Origin: Erythrobacter sp.
GTDB lineage: Bacteria; Pseudomonadota; Alphaproteobacteria; Sphingomonadales; Sphingomonadaceae
Length of the DNA: 64,000 nucleotides
Reading direction: 5' to 3'
Assembly (NCBI RefSeq): GCF_035194505.1
Contig: NZ_CP136573.1
Coordinates: forward strand, 806,001 to 870,000
Shown: positions 19,351 to 28,395 of the stretch, piece after piece
How the letters are laid out: the number at the start of each line of letters is the position of its first letter
Position numbering within the stretch: position 1 is the stretch's first letter
Position numbers and translations under genes: made by a program
The notes under the pieces: generated by a model
Told to the model about the DNA's origin: nothing
Seen by the model: only the letters and a program-made list of their open reading frames with translations
Database searches by the model: none

Positions 19351-20202
19351 ATGAACTGGTTCACCCGCGTCCGCAATTCGCTTGGCTTCTCTCAGGAGAA
19401 GAAGACCACCGAGAAGGATCTGTGGATCAAGTGCCCGTCGTGCCAGGAAATGCTGTTCGTGGCCGATTACGAAGCGAACCAGTCGGTCTGCCCGAAATGC
19501 GAGCATCACGGGCGGATCGGCGCGGATGCGCGGCTCGATCTGCTGCTTGATCCGGGCTACGAAATTCTCCCCCTGCCCAAGGTCACCGAAGACCCGCTGG
19601 GCTTCAAGGATACCAAGAAATATACTGACCGCCTGAAGGCCGCCCGTGCTGCCAATCCGCATGAGGAAGCCTTCGTTACCGGGTCGGGCACCATTGCCAC
19701 GCGGCCGGCGGTGGTCGGCGTGCAGGACTTCAGCTTCATGGGCGGCTCGATGGGGATGGCCGTGGGTCAGGCCTTCTGCGAGGGCGCGCAAAAGGCGCTG
19801 GATCGCCGCTGCGCCTATATCGTGGTGACGGCGGCGGGCGGTGCGCGAATGCAGGAGGGGATCCTCAGCCTCATGCAGATGCCGCGCGCCACGGTGATGA
19901 CGCGCCGCCTCAAGACCGCAGGCCTGCCCTATATCGTGGTGCTGACCGATCCGACCACCGGCGGGGTCACCGCGAGCTATGCCATGCTCGGCGACATCCA
20001 CATTGCCGAGCCCGGCGCGCTCATCGGTTTTGCCGGCCAGCGCGTGATCCAGGACACGATCCGCGAGCAGCTGCCCGAGGGCTTCCAGCGCGCTGAATAT
20101 CTCCACAAGCACGGCATGGTCGACATGGTGGTGCACCGCCGCGATCTGAAGGAGACGCTGGCGCAGGTGCTCGACTATCTCCAGCCGGTGAAGGCGGCGT
20201 AA
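19351..20202 (+). CDS. accD: Acetyl-CoA carboxylase carboxyltransferase subunit beta
   Basis: A 283-residue beta subunit of the carboxyltransferase that forms malonyl-CoA. The N-terminal four-cysteine zinc ribbon is visible (IKCPSCQEML ... VCPKCEHHG, residues ~27-50). The crotonase-fold domain follows, with TAAGGARMQEGILSLMQM and the oxyanion region PTTGGVTASYAMLGD. Its position between trpA and folC is a widespread proteobacterial arrangement. Confidence 0.96.
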   Translation: MNWFTRVRNSLGFSQEKKTTEKDLWIKCPSCQEMLFVADYEANQSVCPKCEHHGRIGADARLDLLLDPGYEILPLPKVTEDPLGFKDTKKYTDRLKAARAANPHEEAFVTGSGTIATRPAVVGVQDFSFMGGSMGMAVGQAFCEGAQKALDRRCAYIVVTAAGGARMQEGILSLMQMPRATVMTRRLKTAGLPYIVVLTDPTTGGVTASYAMLGDIHIAEPGALIGFAGQRVIQDTIREQLPEGFQRAEYLHKHGMVDMVVHRRDLKETLAQVLDYLQPVKAA

Positions 20203-20209
20203 CGCACCC

Positions 20210-21526
20210 ATGCGCGACTTTGGTCGCTCGGACGACCCGCGCGTTCAGGCACAGCTTGATCGCCTTGGCGCACTGAGCCTTCCCCAAGGCCGGCTAGGTC
20301 TGGAGACGATCCGCGCGCTTATGGAGCGGCTCGGCAATCCGCATCGCAAGTTGCCGCCGGTGTTCCATGTCGCCGGGACCAATGGCAAGGGATCGACCTG
20401 CGCCTTCCTGCGCGCGATGCTGGAGGCGCAGGGTTACAAGGTCCACGTCACCACCAGCCCTCATCTGGTGCGCTACAACGAGCGCATCCGGCTGGCGGGC
20501 GAGTTGATCTCCGACGGGATGCTGGCCGATGTGCTGGCTGAAGTGCTGGATGCAGGCGAAGACCTCGGTCCCAGCTTCTTCGAAGTCACCATCGCCGCGG
20601 CCTTCCTCGCCTTTTCGCGGGTGCCAGCCGACGTCTGCGTGGTCGAAGTCGGCATGGGCGGGCGGTTTGACGCGACCAATGTGCTGGAGCCCGATGTGCT
20701 GGCTGCCTGCGGGATCGCGGCGCTCGGCCTCGATCACGAACGCTTCCTGCTCGCGCCCGAGGAGGGCGTGCCGACCGAACCGATGGCGCGGATCGCTTTC
20801 GAGAAGGCAGGGATCGCCAAGCGTGGCGTTCCGCTGGTGACGCTCGGCACCTGGCACCTGCCCGAATCCCGGACGGCAATCGAGAAGGTCGCGGCCAAGG
20901 TCGGCGCGCCGATATACCCGGCAGGCCTTTATGGCGCATGGGCCGCCAAGACCGGCGGGGGTAACGGGCGGCTGATCTATGGCGAGGGCCAGGCCTGCTA
21001 TTTCCATACGCCCCCGATCGGGCTTCCCGGCCATCACCAGATCCAGAACGCGGGTCTCGCGGTCGCCATGTTGCGCTTTCAGGACAAGGTGCAGGTGAGC
21101 GAGGCCGCGATGAAGGCTGGCATAGCCGGCGCCCGCTGGCCCGCGCGGATGCAGCGCCTCAATGCGGGTCCGCTGACAGGCGCACGCGAGGTCTGGCTCG
21201 ACGGCGGGCACAACCCGCAGGCAGGCGCGATGATCGGCGCGCACTTCGAAGGGCAGCGCCTCCACCTTGTGATCGGCATGATCGAGGGGAAGGATCCGGC
21301 CTCGCTGATTGGCCCGCTCGGACCATCGCTCGCCAGTATTACCGCTGTCCCGGTGCCGGGGCACGACTGGCATCCGGCCTCTACCTTTGGCCCCAATGCC
21401 CGCCCAGCTCTCGATGTGCCGAGCGCGATGGCGATGCTTTCGGACGATGGGTTGCCGGTGCTGATCGCCGGTTCACTCTACCTCGCAGGCGAAGTGCTGC
21501 GGCTGAACGACGAAATCCCGGACTAG
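20210..21526 (+). CDS. folC: Folylpolyglutamate synthase / dihydrofolate synthase
   Basis: A 438-residue Mur-ligase-family enzyme that adds glutamate to (dihydro)folates. The P-loop is FHVAGTNGKGSTCAFLRAML (residues ~50-69), VEVGMGGRFDATNV is the metal/second-substrate region, and EVWLDGGHNPQAG is in the C-terminal domain. The stop TAG is part of CTAG, which also supplies the stop of the convergent permease gene. Confidence 0.94.
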   Translation: MRDFGRSDDPRVQAQLDRLGALSLPQGRLGLETIRALMERLGNPHRKLPPVFHVAGTNGKGSTCAFLRAMLEAQGYKVHVTTSPHLVRYNERIRLAGELISDGMLADVLAEVLDAGEDLGPSFFEVTIAAAFLAFSRVPADVCVVEVGMGGRFDATNVLEPDVLAACGIAALGLDHERFLLAPEEGVPTEPMARIAFEKAGIAKRGVPLVTLGTWHLPESRTAIEKVAAKVGAPIYPAGLYGAWAAKTGGGNGRLIYGEGQACYFHTPPIGLPGHHQIQNAGLAVAMLRFQDKVQVSEAAMKAGIAGARWPARMQRLNAGPLTGAREVWLDGGHNPQAGAMIGAHFEGQRLHLVIGMIEGKDPASLIGPLGPSLASITAVPVPGHDWHPASTFGPNARPALDVPSAMAMLSDDGLPVLIAGSLYLAGEVLRLNDEIPD

Positions 21527-23235
21527 AGCTCCGGCTCAGGCGGCGGGGCATTTTCCGCCCGCCCCGAACGCGCCTGCCGTCCCCATTCGATCACGCACAG
21601 CACCACGGCAAAGCCGCCGATCCCGGTCGTCAGCAGGAACACGTCGTAATAGCCGCGCTCCTCGATCATCTGGCCCAAGGCAGGGCGGCCCAGCGTCCCC
21701 ACCAGCATCGTCAGCGAGGAGAGGAGCGCATATTGCACCGCGCTGTAGCCCTTGGCGACCACGCTGGAGAGGTAGGCGACAAAGGCCGCGCCCGCGATGC
21801 CGACCGCGATGTTCTCAGCGCCAATCGTCAGCATCAGCCGCGCCATGCGATCATCCGCGCCGAACTGGCCAGCCAGCCAGGTGAAGCCCGTGAGGTCGCT
21901 CGCGGCTTGCATCCGCGCGCCGCCCAGCGCGAGATCGGCGTAAAGCAGGTTGGTGAGCGCCGCGATCACCGCGCCCAGCGTAAGCGTGGTCATGCGGCCG
22001 ATGACGCTGAGCAGGGTGCCGCCCAGCGCCAACCCGACGATCAGCGCGCCGACACCGAAGAACTTGGATGCAATCGCCACCTCGTCCTTGGTGTATTGCA
22101 GTTCGCCCAGATAGAACGGGTAGGCAAAGCTGCCCCAGATCGCATCGGTGATGCGGTAGGACAGCACCAGCGCGATCACCAGCACCGCCGCCCATTTCAA
22201 TCGTCCGATGATCTCTGCCAGCGGCAGGATCAGCGCGCGATAGCCATGATCGAGCGCGGTATCGAGCGGGCCGTTCGCTGGCGCAGCGGTGGCCAGCACA
22301 TGGCGGCCCTGCTTGCGCATCGCTTCGAGCCAGCCCGCGATCAGCCCCGGGATCACCACCGTCGCGATCACGATCAGCGGGCCCATCTGGCTCACGAACT
22401 CGGTCGAATCCGGGCGTGCTTCAGGCGTTGCGGTCAATGAGCGGATCATGAAATCGAGCACCACCACCAGCGCCCAGCCCCATAGCAGCGCGACCGCTGC
22501 GAGCGCAAAGCCGCGCACCCGGGGCACGATCTGGCCGGCGCTGCGCAGCGTACCCAGATTGGCGCGCTCGCTCTCCAGCGCGGCGGCCGAGCGTTCCGCA
22601 TCGGGCGCGAACAGGCCGAGGAAACCGACGAACAGCAGAATTCCGCCCATGCTGGCAAAGACTGTGGGCCAGCCCATCCGCTCGGCCATGAACAGCGCCA
22701 GCGCGCCGCCCACCAGTGCCGCGATGCGATAGCCCATCTGGTGCACGGTCGAGAGGATGTCGATGGTCGCCACCTCGTCCGCCACATCGACCCGCCAGGC
22801 ATCGATCACCACGTCCTGCGTCGCGCTCGCGAAGGCGCCGATCCCGGCCAGCAGCGAAAACACGCCAAGCGCGGACAGAGGATCGAATACGGACAAGGTC
22901 ACCAGAATGGCACCGAGCAGCAATTGCGCGGTGACGATCCACTGCTTGCGCTTGCCCAGCCGCCGCAGCCCCGGAAGGTCGACCCGATCGAGCGCGGGCG
23001 ACCACAGGAACTTGAAGGCGTAAGCCAGGCCAACCAGCGAAAACACGCCCATCGTCTCGACATCGACCTTGGCGTCGGTCAGCCACGCATAGAGCGTGCC
23101 GAGCAGCAGCGCATAAGGCAGCCCGCTGGCAAAGCCGAACAGCAGGACATAGCCGGTCTTGGGATGGCGCAGTGAGGCTGCCAGCATCAGCCAGCGCGAC
23201 AGGCGCGAGGGGGTTTCAAGAGCGGCTTCGGCCAT
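21523..23235 (-). CDS. AmpG-like muropeptide permease (MFS/PAT family)
   Basis: A 570-residue polytopic protein with roughly 14 hydrophobic helices. The N-terminal block GYVLLFGFASGLPYALLLGTLYAWL, KFLWSPALDRVDLP and ASATQDVVIDAWRVD are hallmarks of AmpG and the related PAT (peptide/acetyl-CoA) transporters. The likely function is import of anhydromuropeptides for cell-wall recycling. The molecule is longer than E. coli AmpG (about 490), with an insertion in the central loop. The start at 23235 (MAEAALETP) is chosen over 23247; neither has a convincing Shine-Dalgarno. The gene converges on folC and is divergent from the Rieske gene. Confidence 0.8.
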   Translation of the reverse strand: MAEAALETPSRLSRWLMLAASLRHPKTGYVLLFGFASGLPYALLLGTLYAWLTDAKVDVETMGVFSLVGLAYAFKFLWSPALDRVDLPGLRRLGKRKQWIVTAQLLLGAILVTLSVFDPLSALGVFSLLAGIGAFASATQDVVIDAWRVDVADEVATIDILSTVHQMGYRIAALVGGALALFMAERMGWPTVFASMGGILLFVGFLGLFAPDAERSAAALESERANLGTLRSAGQIVPRVRGFALAAVALLWGWALVVVLDFMIRSLTATPEARPDSTEFVSQMGPLIVIATVVIPGLIAGWLEAMRKQGRHVLATAAPANGPLDTALDHGYRALILPLAEIIGRLKWAAVLVIALVLSYRITDAIWGSFAYPFYLGELQYTKDEVAIASKFFGVGALIVGLALGGTLLSVIGRMTTLTLGAVIAALTNLLYADLALGGARMQAASDLTGFTWLAGQFGADDRMARLMLTIGAENIAVGIAGAAFVAYLSSVVAKGYSAVQYALLSSLTMLVGTLGRPALGQMIEERGYYDVFLLTTGIGGFAVVLCVIEWGRQARSGRAENAPPPEPEL

Positions 23236-23321
23236 GGCAGATCCCATCTGTTCGGGCAGCGGTTTGCGCCGGCCCGGTTTCGTGGCACACTAGGCTGGGA
23301 GACGAGGATGAGAAAAGAGCG

Positions 23322-24482
23322 ATGAACGCCGCAGCAACAGATATGCCCACATTGCGCCCCACGCCGGGCCAATTGGCGCTGGCCGAGGCGATCCGCGGCG
23401 GGGTAGGGCGACAGGCGGGCGGGATCCAGACCGTTCCTGCCAGCAATTACACCTGCCCCGATCACTTCGCGCGCGAGAAGGCCGCGCTGTTCGATCGCTT
23501 GCCGCAGGTGATCGCGCCGTCCGCTCTGCTGCCCGAGCCCGGCATGGCGGTGCCGCATGATGCCACCGGCCGGCCGCTGCTCATCACTCGCGACAATGAC
23601 GGCCGCGCGCACGTATTCCTCAACGTCTGCCGCCACCGCGGGACGCGGCTGGTAGAAGGCAGCGAGGTGCAATGCGCCAAGCGGCTTGTCTGCCCCTATC
23701 ACGCCTGGACCTACAGGCTCGACGGCGGCCTCATGGCCCTGCCCCGGCCCGAGACCTTCCCGGGGCTCGACAAGGCGGATTTCGGGCTGGTCGAACTGCC
23801 TAGCCTTGAAGCGGGCGGACTGATCTGGTTCGCCCCTGACGCGGGCGCGGACTTTACCGATGCCGCGCGGCTGGGCGAGGATCTCGATGCCTTTGCAGTC
23901 GGCAAGGCGCACCTGTTCCGGCGCAAGCTTCACACGGTGAAGGGCAACTGGAAGCTCATCATGGATGCCTTTCTCGAAAGCTACCATGTCACGCGCCTCC
24001 ACGCGGCCACAATCGGCCCCTTCTTCAAGGACGGGATCACCGCAGGCGACCAGATCGGCCCACACCAGCGCTCCGCTGTCGGCCGGCTGGAGGAGATGGA
24101 GCGCGTCGATCTCACCGACATGGCGGCCCTGCGCCGCGTGGTGACCTTCGCCTACCAACTGCTCCCCGCAACCATCATTGTCCCCAGCCCCGATTACGTG
24201 AACGTGATGGTGCTGATGCCGCAGTCCGCAGACCTCACGCTGGTCGAGGATTTCATGCTCATCCCCGAGGCACCGGCCACCGAAAAGGCGCTGGCGCACT
24301 GGGAAAAGAGCTGGAATCTGCTGGATGGCGGGGTCTTTGCGAGCGAGGATTTCCGCGCCGCCGAACTCGGCCAACAGGGGCTTTCATCGGGCGCGGTGGA
24401 TCACATTACCCTCGGCACGCTCGAAGGCGGGATCGCGCGGTTCGACCAGATCGTCAGCGAAGCCTTGCGGGCGGCCCCCTGA
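23322..24482 (+). CDS. Rieske 2Fe-2S ring-hydroxylating oxygenase, alpha-subunit type
   Basis: A 386-residue oxygenase. The N-terminal Rieske domain has the ligand pairs C-x-H in NVCRHRGTRL and C-x2-H in VCPYHAWTY. The C-terminal domain has the mononuclear-iron histidines in NWKLIMDAFLESYHVTRLHAATIG, with a later aspartate. Such proteins hydroxylate or demethylate aromatics, quaternary amines (choline/carnitine type) or sterols. No ferredoxin, reductase or beta subunit lies alongside, so the electron donor and substrate are unknown. The ATG at 23322 gives the natural N-terminus; the frame is open upstream but overlaps the permease gene. Confidence 0.86.
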   Translation: MNAAATDMPTLRPTPGQLALAEAIRGGVGRQAGGIQTVPASNYTCPDHFAREKAALFDRLPQVIAPSALLPEPGMAVPHDATGRPLLITRDNDGRAHVFLNVCRHRGTRLVEGSEVQCAKRLVCPYHAWTYRLDGGLMALPRPETFPGLDKADFGLVELPSLEAGGLIWFAPDAGADFTDAARLGEDLDAFAVGKAHLFRRKLHTVKGNWKLIMDAFLESYHVTRLHAATIGPFFKDGITAGDQIGPHQRSAVGRLEEMERVDLTDMAALRRVVTFAYQLLPATIIVPSPDYVNVMVLMPQSADLTLVEDFMLIPEAPATEKALAHWEKSWNLLDGGVFASEDFRAAELGQQGLSSGAVDHITLGTLEGGIARFDQIVSEALRAAP

Positions 24483-24501
24483 GCGCCTAGTCGCCGCCCC
24501 C

Positions 24502-25293
24502 ATGCCCACCCATCCCCCCCGCTCCGAAAATCGCCCCGAGGGCGAACGCATTGCCAAGCTGCTCGCCCGTGCAGGGATCGCCAGCCGCCGCGAGGTCGAG
24601 CGGATGATCGCCGACGGGCGCGTCGCGCTCGACGGCAAGGTGCTCGAAACCCCGGCGACGATCCTTCCCGGCCTCAGGGGCGTGACAGTGGACGGCAAGC
24701 CCGTGACCGCTGCCGAGCCGACCTGCCTGTTCGCCTTCCACAAGCCGACCGGCCTCATCACGGCCGAGCGCGATCCGGCCGGTCGCCCGACGATCTACAC
24801 CGCCTTGCGCAACGCCCTGCCCAAGGGCGCGGGCCGGGTGATGCCGGTCGGGCGGCTCGATCTCAACACCGAAGGCCTGCTGCTTTTGACCAATGACGGC
24901 GAAGTGAAGCGCCGCCTTGAACTGCCAGCCTCGGGCGTGCCGCGCACGTACCGCGCCCGTGCCTTTGGCGCAGTCAGCCAGGAGCAGCTCGAAGACCTGA
25001 TCGAAGGCGTCGAGATCGACGGCGTGCGCTACGGCTCGATCGACGCCAATCTCGAGCGCTCCTCGGGCCGCAACCTGTGGATCGAGATGACCATCACCGA
25101 GGGCAAGAACCGCGAAGTGCGGCGCGTGCTCGAACATCTCGGCCTTCAGGTGAACCGCCTGATCCGTGTGGGTTACGGTCCGTTCCACCTCGGCGATTTG
25201 CCCCGCGGCCAAGCGGTGGAGCTGACCGGCAAGCCGGTCGACCGCTTCCTCGCCGACCTCGCCCGGGGCGGCGCCAAGGGCGCGGCCAAGTGA
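24502..25293 (+). CDS. 23S rRNA pseudouridine synthase, RsuA/RluB family
   Basis: A 263-residue enzyme with an N-terminal S4 RNA-binding domain (RIAKLLARAGIASRREVERMIADGRVALDG) and a catalytic domain with the conserved aspartate in MPVGRLDLNTEGLLLLTNDGE. The EGKNREVRRVLEHLG motif is the second family signature. RluB (23S rRNA U2605) is the most likely assignment, but RluE/RsuA cannot be excluded from sequence alone. It overlaps rsmD by four bases (GTGA), so the two rRNA-modification genes are coupled. Confidence 0.88.
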   Translation: MPTHPPRSENRPEGERIAKLLARAGIASRREVERMIADGRVALDGKVLETPATILPGLRGVTVDGKPVTAAEPTCLFAFHKPTGLITAERDPAGRPTIYTALRNALPKGAGRVMPVGRLDLNTEGLLLLTNDGEVKRRLELPASGVPRTYRARAFGAVSQEQLEDLIEGVEIDGVRYGSIDANLERSSGRNLWIEMTITEGKNREVRRVLEHLGLQVNRLIRVGYGPFHLGDLPRGQAVELTGKPVDRFLADLARGGAKGAAK

Positions 25294-25844
25294 GAATCAT
25301 CGCCGGCCAGTGGCGCGGTCGCAAGCTTGTCGCGCCCAAGGGCGATGCCACCCGCCCGACCGCCGACCGCACCCGCGAGACGCTGTTCTCGATGCTGACA
25401 AGCCGCCTCGGCGATTTCGAAGGATTGCAGGTCGCCGATCTGTTTGCAGGCTCGGGCGCGCTCGGGCTCGAGGCGCTTTCGCGCGGGGCGGCAACCTGCC
25501 TCTTCGTCGAACAGGACCGCGCAGCGCTCGATGCGATCCGCGCCAATATCACCGCGCTTGGCGTGCGCGATCAGGCCCGTGTCGAGGCAGGTTCGGCTAC
25601 GCAATTGCGCGCTATGCCCCAGCCGCTCGATCTGATCTTCGCCGATCCGCCCTATCATTCGGGCGCGGGCGAGGTCGCGCTCGACCGGCTGCTGCGATTG
25701 GGCTGGATCGGGCCGCAGACCTGGATCAGCCTCGAGACTGCGTTCAACGAGGATCCTGAGATCAAGGGCCTTGCGCTTGATACGACGCGCAAGGTCGGGA
25801 AGGCCAAACTCAGCCTGCTGCGGCTCGACGTGTCCGGGGCCTAA
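25290..25844 (+). CDS. rsmD: 16S rRNA (guanine966-N2)-methyltransferase
   Basis: A 184-residue Rossmann-fold methyltransferase that modifies G966 of 16S rRNA. The N-terminus RIIAGQWRGRKLVAPKG, the SAM loop VADLFAGSGALGLEALSRGA (residues ~48-67) and the catalytic LIFADPPYHSG (D/N-P-P-Y) are all present. The GTG start at 25290 overlaps the stop of the pseudouridine synthase gene. An earlier in-frame start exists but lies inside that gene. Confidence 0.93.
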   Translation: MRIIAGQWRGRKLVAPKGDATRPTADRTRETLFSMLTSRLGDFEGLQVADLFAGSGALGLEALSRGAATCLFVEQDRAALDAIRANITALGVRDQARVEAGSATQLRAMPQPLDLIFADPPYHSGAGEVALDRLLRLGWIGPQTWISLETAFNEDPEIKGLALDTTRKVGKAKLSLLRLDVSGA

Positions 25845-25892
25845 GCTACGCGGTCGATAAGCCGTCCGGGAATGCTTGCCCGCGCCCGGATT

Positions 25893-25907
25893 GTTCCCTA
25901 CCTGTTC
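25893..25907. promoter_or_regulatory. LexA (SOS) box upstream of uvrD/pcrA
   Basis: GTTCCCTACCTGTTC is a perfect match to the alphaproteobacterial LexA operator GTTC-N7-GTTC. It ends 10 bases before the ATG of the helicase gene, so LexA bound here would block the promoter or early transcription. Confidence 0.82.
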
Positions 25908-25917
25908 GCATGAGATC

Positions 25918-28227
25918 ATGAGCACTCACCTGCCCTCCCCCGCCGCTGCGGCGCCCGATGCTGTGCCTGCCTATGCCGCACGGCTGAACCCGCCCCAGCG
26001 CGCAGCCGTGCTGGCGACCGAAGGCCCGGTGCTGATGCTCGCGGGCGCAGGCACGGGCAAGACCGCCGCGCTCACCGCGCGCCTTGCCCATCTGGTGGCG
26101 ACCCGCCGCGCCTACCCCTCGCAGATCCTGTGCGTCACCTTCACCAACAAGGCCGCCAAGGAAATGCGTGAGCGTGTCGCCCACCACCTCGGGCCGGGGG
26201 CTGAAGGCCTGCCGTGGCTCGGCACCTTCCACTCGATCTGCGCCAAGATGCTGCGCCGCCATGCCGAGCTGGTGGGCCTGCAACACAATTACACCATCAT
26301 CGACACCGATGATCAGATCCGCTTGCTCAAGCAGCTGATTGCCGAAGCCGAGCTTGACGAGAAGCGCTGGCCTGCCCGCCAGCTCGCCGGCCTGATCGAT
26401 CGCTGGAAGAACCGCGGCCTCAACCCCGCCGATCTCGATGCGGTGGAAAACGAGGCCTATGCCAATGGCCGCGGCGCGGCGCTCTACGGGCGCTATCAGG
26501 AACGGCTCAAGCAGCTCAATGCCTGCGATTTCGGCGATCTGATGCTGCACATGCTGAACATCCTGCGCGGCCATCACGACATCCTGTCTGATTACCAGCG
26601 TCGCTTCCGCTACATCATGGTGGACGAATATCAGGACACCAACGCAGTCCAGTATCTGTGGCTGCGGCTGCTCGCACAGGAGCACAAGAACATCTGCGTT
26701 GTCGGTGATGACGACCAGTCGATCTATTCCTGGCGCGGGGCGGAAGTCGCCAACATCCTGCGCTTCGAGAAGGATTTCCCCGGCGCGGAAGTCATCCGGC
26801 TCGAACAGAACTACCGCTCCACCCCGCATATTCTCGGCGCGGCCTCGGGCCTGATCCGCGCCAATTCGCAGCGCCACGACAAAACCTTGTGGACCGAGGT
26901 CAATGGCGGCGACAAGGTCAAGGTCATCGGGGTGTGGGACGCGCCCGAGGAAGCGCGCCGGGTGGGCGAGGTGATCGAACGGCTCGAACGCGAAGGCGCC
27001 CCGCTCGACCGGATCGCAATTCTTGTGCGCGCGCAATACCAGACCCGTGAATTCGAAGACCGCTTCATCCAGATCGGCATCAATTACCGCATCATCGGCG
27101 GCTTTCGCTTCTACGAGCGGGCCGAGATCCGCGATGCGCTGGCCTACCTGCGCCTGATCGCCCAGCCTCAGGATGATCTGGCGTTTGAACGCATCCACAA
27201 TGTCCCCAAGCGCGGGCTCGGTGCCAAGGCGCTGGAGCAGATGCACAGCCACGCCCGCCGCACCGGCCTGCCGCTGGCGGCGGCCGCGCTGCAACTGGCC
27301 GACAGCGACGAATTGCCCAAGCGCACCGCGATCACCATCGGCGGGCTGATGCGCCAGTTCCTGTACTGGCGCGAACAGGCCGAGGTGCTCTCGCCGTCCG
27401 ATCTGCTGCGGCTGGTGCTGGAGGAATCGAGTTACAACGCCATGCTCGCTGCTGATCGCACGCCAGAGAGTGCAGGCCGCGCCGAAAACCTCTCCGAACT
27501 CGCCCGCGCGATGGAGGAATACGCCACCCTCGGCGAGTTTCTGGAGCATGTCAGCCTCGTCATGGACAATGACCGTTCGGACGCGGGCGAGACGGTGACG
27601 ATCATGACGATCCACGCCGCCAAGGGTCTCGAATTCGACAATGTCTTCTGCGTCGGCTGGGAAGAAGGCGTGTTCCCCTCGCAGCGCGCGATCGACGAAG
27701 GCGGGCTGGCAAGCCTCGAAGAGGAGCGCCGCCTCGCCTATGTCGCGATCACCCGCGCGCGGCGCACCTGCACCATCCTCCACGCCGCCAACCGCCGCAT
27801 CTACGGCCAGTGGGTAAGCTCGATTCCCAGCCGCTTCATCGAGGAGTTGCCGGGCGAGCATATCGATCAGGAAACCACCCTCACTGGCGGTGCATCGCTG
27901 TGGCGCGCGAACTGGAGCGAGCAGGAAGACCCCTTCGCCCATGTTGCGCGCGATCATCCGGCCAACGCGCAGCAACGCGGCCCAGGCTGGCAGCGCGCGC
28001 TGACCTCTGGCTACGAGACCAAGCCTGCGCGGGTGCGCGAAAGCACGCGGTCTGCGGCCAGCTTTGCCGCACCGGCGCGCAGCGACATTGCGATCGGCGC
28101 GATGGTCTCCCACGACAAGTTCGGCACCGGCTGCGTGATCGATCAGGAGGGCAACAAGCTCACCATCCTGTTCGAGGACGCGGGCGAGAAGCGGGTGCTC
28201 GACAGCTTCGTGAAAGTGGTCGGTTAG
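25918..28227 (+). CDS. UvrD/PcrA-type ATP-dependent DNA helicase
   Basis: A 769-residue superfamily 1A helicase that unwinds DNA in nucleotide-excision and mismatch repair. Motif I is LMLAGAGTGKTAALTARLAHL, Ia VTFTNKAAKEMRERV, II MVDEYQDTNAVQYLWL, III VVGDDDQSIYSWRGAE, IV LEQNYRS, V TIMTIHAAKGLEFDNVF and VI EERRLAYVAITRARR. The C-terminal tail ends in the PcrA/UvrD-like VSHDKFGTGCVIDQEG beta domain. The ATG at 25918 is preceded by a perfect LexA box, so SOS induction is likely. A tiny membrane protein gene follows by 3 bases. Confidence 0.94.
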   Translation: MSTHLPSPAAAAPDAVPAYAARLNPPQRAAVLATEGPVLMLAGAGTGKTAALTARLAHLVATRRAYPSQILCVTFTNKAAKEMRERVAHHLGPGAEGLPWLGTFHSICAKMLRRHAELVGLQHNYTIIDTDDQIRLLKQLIAEAELDEKRWPARQLAGLIDRWKNRGLNPADLDAVENEAYANGRGAALYGRYQERLKQLNACDFGDLMLHMLNILRGHHDILSDYQRRFRYIMVDEYQDTNAVQYLWLRLLAQEHKNICVVGDDDQSIYSWRGAEVANILRFEKDFPGAEVIRLEQNYRSTPHILGAASGLIRANSQRHDKTLWTEVNGGDKVKVIGVWDAPEEARRVGEVIERLEREGAPLDRIAILVRAQYQTREFEDRFIQIGINYRIIGGFRFYERAEIRDALAYLRLIAQPQDDLAFERIHNVPKRGLGAKALEQMHSHARRTGLPLAAAALQLADSDELPKRTAITIGGLMRQFLYWREQAEVLSPSDLLRLVLEESSYNAMLAADRTPESAGRAENLSELARAMEEYATLGEFLEHVSLVMDNDRSDAGETVTIMTIHAAKGLEFDNVFCVGWEEGVFPSQRAIDEGGLASLEEERRLAYVAITRARRTCTILHAANRRIYGQWVSSIPSRFIEELPGEHIDQETTLTGGASLWRANWSEQEDPFAHVARDHPANAQQRGPGWQRALTSGYETKPARVRESTRSAASFAAPARSDIAIGAMVSHDKFGTGCVIDQEGNKLTILFEDAGEKRVLDSFVKVVG

Positions 28228-28230
28228 GCG

Positions 28231-28392
28231 ATGGGCCTGCCCGATTTTCTCGGGTTCTTCAGCATTCCGGGGCTGAAGCCGCCCTTCGGTCAGCACTGGA
28301 GCTGGTGGGTGCTGTGGTCGCTGTGGGCCGGGTTCTGGCTGGGAATCGTGGTGCTGGCCGGCGTGATGGTCGCCGGAATGATCACCGGCTGA
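28231..28392 (+). CDS. Tryptophan-rich small membrane protein (53 aa)
   Basis: A 53-residue reading frame starting with ATG 3 bases after the helicase stop. The first half (MGLPDFLGFFSIPGLKPPFG) is followed by HWSWWVLWSLWAGFW and one strong membrane helix (LGIVVLAGVMVAGMI). I do not recognise the family. Support comes from the tight spacing, exact fit before the convergent gene (3 bases between the stops) and GC-rich third positions like those of its neighbours. It could be translated by reinitiation after the helicase. Confidence 0.55.
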   Translation: MGLPDFLGFFSIPGLKPPFGQHWSWWVLWSLWAGFWLGIVVLAGVMVAGMITG

Positions 28393-28395
28393 GGC

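Noticed and set aside
25846..28296. 816-codon antisense open frame opposite uvrD
   Set aside because: Shadow of a high-GC helicase gene that shows every expected motif; the antisense translation has none.
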